A DNA stretch of 64,000 nucleotides from Brasenia schreberi (Eukaryota; Streptophyta; Magnoliopsida; Nymphaeales; Cabombaceae). The position numbers and the translations under genes are program-made. The stretch's first letter is position 1; each line of letters starts with the position of its first letter. Below, one piece after another: positions 58,616 through 64,000 of this stretch. The notes beneath the pieces were generated by a model. It did not search any database, was not told where the DNA came from, and saw nothing but the letters and a program-made list of their open reading frames with translations. The DNA is taken from NCBI GenBank assembly GCA_036023115.1, contig JAYKKT010000061.1, positions 18,451,501-18,515,500 on the forward strand, in the 5' to 3' direction.

Positions 58616-58620
58616 CATGC
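58616..58620 (+). repeat. Target-site duplication, right copy (element F)
   Basis: CATGC directly after the 3' LTR, matching 43676-43680. Confidence 0.93.
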
Positions 58621-59029
58621 GAAGATGACACCTGATCGAGAAGCAGCCCAACAAGTGGCTCACAAAGGCCAATTCCAGAAGCAGGCTGAGAAACAGTTTA
58701 TAGAGCCCAGAAGAGCAGCCTGACCCTGATAAAAGCCAGGTTCAAAAGGTGAAAGGAAGGCCCAAGCATGAAGTAGGTTGCAAGCCAGGAGCACCAAACA
58801 GCCAGATCGACCATCCTCGCTCAAGCATCAAGAATCTGAACCAAAAAAGTTAGAAATGAGCAGAAACAGAGTTCGAAAAGGAAAAAAGGAGTCTGGACGA
58901 CAAAGATTGGGGAAACCCAACACCAGATGGAGCGCTGATGAAGCCAGGGCCCGCACAGATCGTTTGCCTCGAAAAGCCAAGAAGGACCATCCAGAGAAAA
59001 TTTGGATTGGATCTAGACCATAAATATCC

Positions 59030-59220
59030 AGATCCATATCCAAATAGTGTTTGGATTTGGATTGGATCCAAATAGTGTTTGGATTGGATCAGATCTAGAC
59101 CAAAATATCCAGATCCCTATCCATAAAAATGTTGGATTTGGATCAGATATGGATCTCAAAATATTCGAGATCCAAGATCCATATCCAAATAGTGTTTGGA
59201 TCGGATATGGATTCCACGAT
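59030..59220 (+). repeat. Cluster of short palindromes in LTR I
   Basis: ATCCAAATAGTGTTTGGAT (seven-base arms, TAGTG loop) occurs three times near 59038, 59068 and 59185, interspersed with GGATTGGATC and CATATCC motifs. Confidence 0.8.
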
Positions 59221-59260
59221 CCAAACCCAAGACCCATATCCAAGACCCACTTCACTTGCC

Positions 59261-59268
59261 TATAAATA
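59261..59268 (+). promoter_or_regulatory. TATA box, LTR I
   Basis: CCTATAAATAGG, a near-ideal plant TATA box. At the same relative place the younger LTRs have only ATAAATGG. Confidence 0.6.
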
Positions 59269-60084
59269 GGAGTGAGGGGGTCTCCACAAGTTCACGTGAA
59301 ACTCAACTTGGAGGAGCTTGGAGGAGAGAGAGGGTATTAAAGTGAGTGCTTAGTTCTTTCTTCATTTGTTTAGGGTTTTTAATTGTGGGTTAGTGAGGGA
59401 TTAAAAGGGCTGCCCCACCTTAATTAAAGGGCTGGATTTTCTTGAACAAAGAGGCTTAAGGTGGCTGATTGGAGCTTGAGCACACCCTAAACCGCCATTA
59501 AGAGGTAAGCCCCTAATCCACCCTAAACCTCTCTTCTTAACCCCTCTAAACCACCTAAGCCGACTCTACCTAGACCTAACCGAACCCACCTAAACACCCA
59601 CAACACCCTTAACCTAAATCATCACTCCCCTAATACACCAACCGACTCCATCTTCAATCACCCGAACACCCCCAATCCTACCCGCTCCTACGCCGCACAC
59701 CCTGCAAGTGCCCCGCACGCCCTGCACGGGCCCCGTGCCCTACCCCCTTTTTGCACCCACACCGCGCGCCTGTCGTGCGCCCAACACCTCACCTCCCTCT
59801 CCCTGGCACCCAACGCCTGTCGCCCTAAGTCCCTGCCTGGCGCTCAACCGACCTACACCACCTTCCGCCGACCTACCAACCAACCTACACCCTACCTTCC
59901 ACCGACCCAACACCACCTACCTGCCACCCTTCTATGCCATAGCCTAGCCTCCCATCCCACCGCCTTACACCATCACCTACCTAGCACCCCACGCCCTTAG
60001 CCCCCACCTCACAACCCATCCGTGACCCTTAGCCTAGCCATACCACACCCATGACCTCCTCACCATAACCCCCACCTAACACCC

Positions 60085-61014
60085 TGTAGACGCGCGAAAA
60101 TCCCCGCTTCTCACCCTTTCAGGGCTTGGAGCGGATCCTCTCGTGTGTCTAAGGCCTATTTATGCAAACAGGGCGTGCCAGCTAGCTTACCTAAGCTAAC
60201 GAAGATATATTTAAAACTAACTTCTAATCGTGGCGACTGTGAGCAAGTGAGCTCTTGTCATCACAGACCTTCTTGCACCGATGCGCAAGGGTCAGTCTGT
60301 ATGCTTTGCAAAAATCGAGTTTTGGGATAGAAAGCCTACGAAGCGGTTCGAGGTGTCTAATTCGGGTCTTTTAGATGCGATTGCATATTTTAGATCACGT
60401 GGATTTGCACGTGCCTAAGTCTTTCCTTTTATCCCTTTTCGGGCCACCTAGTTTGTGTGTTATGAACACTCCACTACATGGGTGAATTCGAGCGGGGCTT
60501 GCTTTGATGCAATATGCGTCCTACCTCATGGTATGGCGTAGATGCAATGCAAACTCACGCTACTCCAAAGGAAAAACCCGAATGTAAAGACAATACTGAA
60601 GGGAAATAACCGAAGGGAAATGACTTGAAATATAAATGCCGAAGGGAGATATGTATATAGAGTATGTATATGAGCCCTTACTCGGGTCTTGCAAATAAGA
60701 GTGAAGGCTCAATGTGGGTGCATGCTTGAATGGAAAGACTTACACACACTACATGAAATTAAACCCAAATATAAATTGCAGTATGGCCTTGACTAAGGTC
60801 TTGGGAGTAAGAGCGGAAGCTCAATGTGTGTGAGTGCTTGAATTGAAGTACTACGCACACAACATGAAATAAAACCCAAATATAACTGCAGTAGGCCTTG
60901 ACTAAGGTCTTGGGAGTAAGAGCGAAAGCTCAATGTGTGTGAGAGTGCTTGAATTGAAAGACTCACACACGACATGAAATGAAACCCAAATAGTATAGGT
61001 CGTCCCTTACTTGG
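60085..61014 (-). repeat. LTR J, 3' part, inserted in LTR I
   Basis: Plus-strand start TGTAGACGCGCG at 60085 is the reversed LTR end. Contains U5, the GCTAGCTTACCTAAGCTAAC hairpin and three or so 110-bp units, then is cut at CTTGG by LTR G. Subtype intermediate (GGCCTATTTATGCAAACAGGGC), closest by eye to the 5' LTR remnant of C. Confidence 0.82.
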
Positions 61015-61607
61015 TGTAGACGCGCGAAAATCCCCGTGCCTCTTCGCCTCTTTCGGGGCTTGGAGTGGATCTTCTCGTGTGTCTAAGGCCTATGTATACA
61101 AATAGGGCGTGCTAGCTAGCTTACTTAAGCTAGCGAAGATATTTTTAACACTGACTTCTAAACGTGGCGACTGTGAGCAAGTAAGCTCTTGTCGTCGTAG
61201 ACCTTCTTGCACCGATGCGCAAGGGTCAGTCTGTACGCTTTGCAAAAATCGAGTTTTGGAGAGAAAGTCTACGAAACGGTTCGAGGTGTCTATTTCGGGT
61301 CTTTAAGATGCGATTGCATGTTTTAGATCACGTGGATTTGCACGTGCCTAAGTCTTTTCTTTTATCCCTTTTCGGGCCACCTAGTTTGTGTGTTATGAAC
61401 ACTCCACTACATGGGCGAATTCGAGCGGGGCTTGCTTTGATGCAATATGCGTCCTACCTCGTGGTATGGCGTAGATGCAATGCAAACTCACGCTACTCCA
61501 AAGGGAAAACCCGAAATGTAAAGACAATACTGAAAGGGAAATAACCGAAGGGAAATAACCGAAGGGAAATAACCGAAGGGAGATATGTATATATCTTATG
61601 TATATGA

Positions 61608-62118
61608 GCCCTTACTCGGGTCTTGCAAATAAGAGCGAAGGCTCAATGTGGGTGCGTGCTTGAATTGAAAGACTTACACACACAACATGAAATTAAACCC
61701 AAATATAAATTGCAGTATGGCCTTGACTAAGGTCTTGGGAGTAAGAGCGAAGGCTCAATGTGTGTGAAAGTGCTTGAATTGAAGTACTACACACATGACA
61801 TAAATGAAACCCAAATATAACTGCAATAAGGCCTTTACTAAGGTCTTGGGAGTAAGAGCGAAAGCTCAATGTGTGTGAAAGTGCTTGAATTGAAAGACTT
61901 ACTCACACAACATGAAATGAAACCCAAATAGTATAGGTCGGCCCTTACTTGGGTCTTTCAAATAAGAGCGAAAGCTCAATGTGTGTGAGAGTGCTTGAAT
62001 TGAAAGACTTACTCACACGACATGAAATGAAACCCAAATAGTATAGGTCGGCCCTTACTTGGGTCTTTCAAATAAGAGCGAAAGCTCAATGTGTGTGAGA
62101 GTGCTTGAATTAAAAGAC
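61608..62118 (-). repeat. ~110-bp tandem repeat block in LTR G
   Basis: AGCTCAATGTG recurs at about 110-bp spacing, five units, same order of unit types as the C/D LTR reversed. Confidence 0.87.
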
Positions 62119-63075
62119 AACGCACCCAACTTAAACAAAACCCTTCGAAAATGAAAGTATATGTACACTTATATATTAGGGGCTGATTAGGCCCGTGTGT
62201 GTTCAAAATCGTGCACGACTAAGAGAGTGCACGTGTGTGGTTGTGCCAAGCCACGTTATTATAAGCGGGGGGAGACTATGCTCTGTTATTACAACCCCGT
62301 ATCAAATTGAATCTCAAGCAAGTGTACAACTAAAGACCGAGTTTAGACACTTACGAGTAGCTGGTCCGTAGAGGTCTTGCTTGGGCGTGGACTCGGCCTT
62401 GGGCTGCAAACGGGAGCTCCGCGAAGGTAGGTGATTAAAAGTGCTGGCCGGCTGCAAGTGGGGCGCGGGATAGGCGCCTCGAAGGTGGCCGGTGGCAAGT
62501 AGATGTCGCCTCAAAGTAGGGGGTTTAAAGGGGCTGAATGAGAGGGTTCTTAGGGTCACTAGGGGAGTTGAGAGTTTAGGGAAACTGGACCTAAAAGGTG
62601 AGCTGGTGGGAAGGCCGAATAGGACACCTAGGGGAAGGCCGAATGGGAAATGATGGCTAGGTAGTGGCCGGCCGTTTGGGTTATACTAGGTTCGGCTAGG
62701 TTAAAGGGGTGGTGGCAAAGGGGCCGAGATGAAGATAGGATGGGTGGCTAGGAGTGGAGAGGTAGTAGAGAAGGGAGCTAGGTAAGGTGCAGGGTACTTA
62801 CCGAATGGGGAGAGGTGGCGGATGAAGTGGGAAGCAGGCGGGCAGGTTGGAGAGTGGAGTCGGCTGGGCTGTTGGCTGGTTCGGTTGGGTGGAGGTGGTG
62901 GCGTCCTGTTGAGGGATGGTGGTGGTGGATGGAAGAGGGAAGGTGGCGGTGCAGGTGGAGCTGATGGAGCAGGTGGAGCAGTTGGGGCGTGGAGCAGGCG
63001 GACAGGTTGGAGAGTGGAGTCGGCTGGGCTGAGGTGAGGGCTCCCACTTAGAAAACCCGCCCCCAAGGAGGGGTG

Positions 63076-63083
63076 TTTAAATA
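63076..63083 (-). promoter_or_regulatory. TATA-like box, LTR G
   Basis: TTTAAATA on plus, TATTTAAA on minus, in the conserved context. Confidence 0.45.
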
Positions 63084-64000
63084 GGGGATGGGTAGGTCGG
63101 TTAGGGCTGGGCTGAGGGTAGTGGTTAGGGGGTTTAGGTAGGGTGGTATGTAGATAAGGTGGGCTGGAAAGGGTTGGGCCAGATATTTTAAAACTAGGGG
63201 TTTGGGTAAATCGTGGGCTAAGGGTGGTTTAGGGGTTTAGGGCTAGGTTAGGTGGTTGGGTTTTAGGGTGAGGTTTAGTGAGCTAGGTTAGGTGATTAGG
63301 CTAGGTTTAGGCTAGGATTAGGGAAATTAATCTAGGTTTAGGGAAGGATTAGGGAAGTGGGTTAGGTGATTAGGTTGGGATTAGGACGGGATTAGGGAAG
63401 TGGGTTAGGTGATTAGGTTCAGATTAGGGGTGGATTAGGGGTTTAGGCTAGGTTTAGGCATTTTGGGCTAGGTTTAGGTGAGGGAGCTCCCTTAGCATGA
63501 CCCATAGACCTTGATCACCCCATGTTGGTGCAGCCCTAGGTTAGGTTTTAGCTAATTACAAGCTTAAACCCACTCAATTAGGCTAACCCACATGATTAAA
63601 CCCAAACTTGACACACAAGTCAAGCTTAATACAACACTCTTGATATTTTTCACCCCCACTCTCTCTCATGCCCAATGTCCCACGTGAATTTCAAGTGGGC
63701 CCCACCTCCATTTATGAGAAGGTGATGTGGGCCATGGATATGGATATTGGATTGGATCTCTGGATCCAAATCCAAATCCAAGTCCACATATGGGTTTGGA
63801 TTGGAATCTGGATATATATGGTCCAGATCCAATCCAAACTGAACTCTGACTCCTTCGAGCTGGGTTCGAAACGGACGATTTGTGCGGGGCCTGACAGCAT
63901 CAGTACTCCGTCTGCGTTGGGTCTTCGCCAACATAGTCGTCCGCCTCCGTTTCTGCCTTCCGGAGATGACTTCAAATGTTATTTTGATAAGAACAGGGTC

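Larger units (their letters stand above)
58621..60084 (+). repeat. LTR of element I, right part
   Basis: Continuation of the LTR broken by F. Alignable in order with the young LTRs (GATGAAGCCAGGGCCCGCACAGATCG; TTCACGTGAAAC; GGGCTGCCCCACC) but heavily diverged. Perfect TATA box at 59261-59268, donor-like AGGTAAGCC at 59505, then a C-rich leader (CGCACGCCCTGCACGGGCC near 59715) up to the insertion of J at 60085. No ORF in it resembles a known protein. Confidence 0.75.
61015..64000 (-). repeat. LTR G, inserted in LTR J, cut by the window edge
   Basis: Starts TGTAGACGCGCG at 61015 and runs almost to its U3 start; about 350 bases to TGTTTACA are missing beyond 64000. TATTTAAA 63076-63083 (minus), donor-like GTAAGT at 62796-62801 and 62349-62354, three minisatellite copies (61539-61580) and ~110-bp units (61608-62118). 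Very similar to the C/D and D LTRs. Whether it is a solo LTR or the edge of a whole element cannot be seen. Confidence 0.9.

Noticed and set aside
59700..60084. GC-rich segment in LTR I considered as a host gene promoter or exon
   Set aside because: It is collinear with the C-rich leader of other LTRs, and no conserved protein or splice pattern is visible.

Overview
The window is plant nuclear DNA, almost certainly heterochromatic. I see no cellular gene, tRNA or rRNA; essentially every base belongs to nested LTR retrotransposons of one Ty3/Gypsy family. The family fits the Tat lineage: pol order is RT, a degenerate RNase H, a second (archaeal-type) RNase H, then integrase with an HHCC zinc finger, a D,D-35-E core and a GPY motif, and no chromodomain. 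LTRs begin TGTAAACACCCC, end GCGTCTACA and are unusually long (about 3.2-3.7 kb). A primer-binding site (TGGCACGCCCGGTGGGAC) follows the 5' LTR and a polypurine tract (AAAGAGGGG) precedes the 3' LTR. ORF1 (956 codons) is gag, a CxxHx4Hx4C knuckle, an aspartic protease and a G-patch-like tail. ORF2 (1228 codons) is pol. The species cannot be named from the sequence.

Layout, with my element names. 1-7119 (-): element A, 5' LTR plus gag-PR and the start of pol; it continues off the left edge. 7120-10440 (-): half-element B (PR, gag, PBS, part of an LTR). At about 10441 LTR sequence flips from - to + strand. 10441-32210 (+): LTR remnant, internal C, LTR, internal D, LTR, a tandem in which neighbouring elements share LTRs. 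32221-41341 (+): half-element E (end of ORF1, decayed pol, 3' LTR of the same subtype as B). 41342-42030 and 42031-43254 (-): U3 pieces of two older LTRs (H1, H2). 43255-43680 and 58621-60084 (+): 3' end and LTR of an old element (I). 43681-58615 (+): complete element F, inserted in LTR I with a CATGC target duplication. 60085-61014 (-): partial LTR J. 61015-64000 (-): LTR G, running off the right edge.

The best history I can reconstruct: B and E are the 5' and 3' halves of one older element, because they stop within about 20 bp of each other on the gag-PR map and share an LTR subtype. The A-C-D array sits in the split. A later inversion, with one breakpoint at about 10441, put B and A on the opposite strand. 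Element F is the youngest insertion: its LTRs are nearly identical and differ in length by exactly one 110-bp internal repeat unit. Only C keeps a fully open pol, and C has lost its knuckle and protease by deletion.

Regulation visible in the sequence: TATA-like boxes in the LTRs, two GTAAGT splice donors in the leader, a strong 3' splice site just before the gag ATG, and another just before the pol ATG. The ORF1 stop codon lies inside a CTAAC branch-point-like motif at that second site. This suggests a leader intron and a separately spliced pol mRNA, which is an inference from sequence only.
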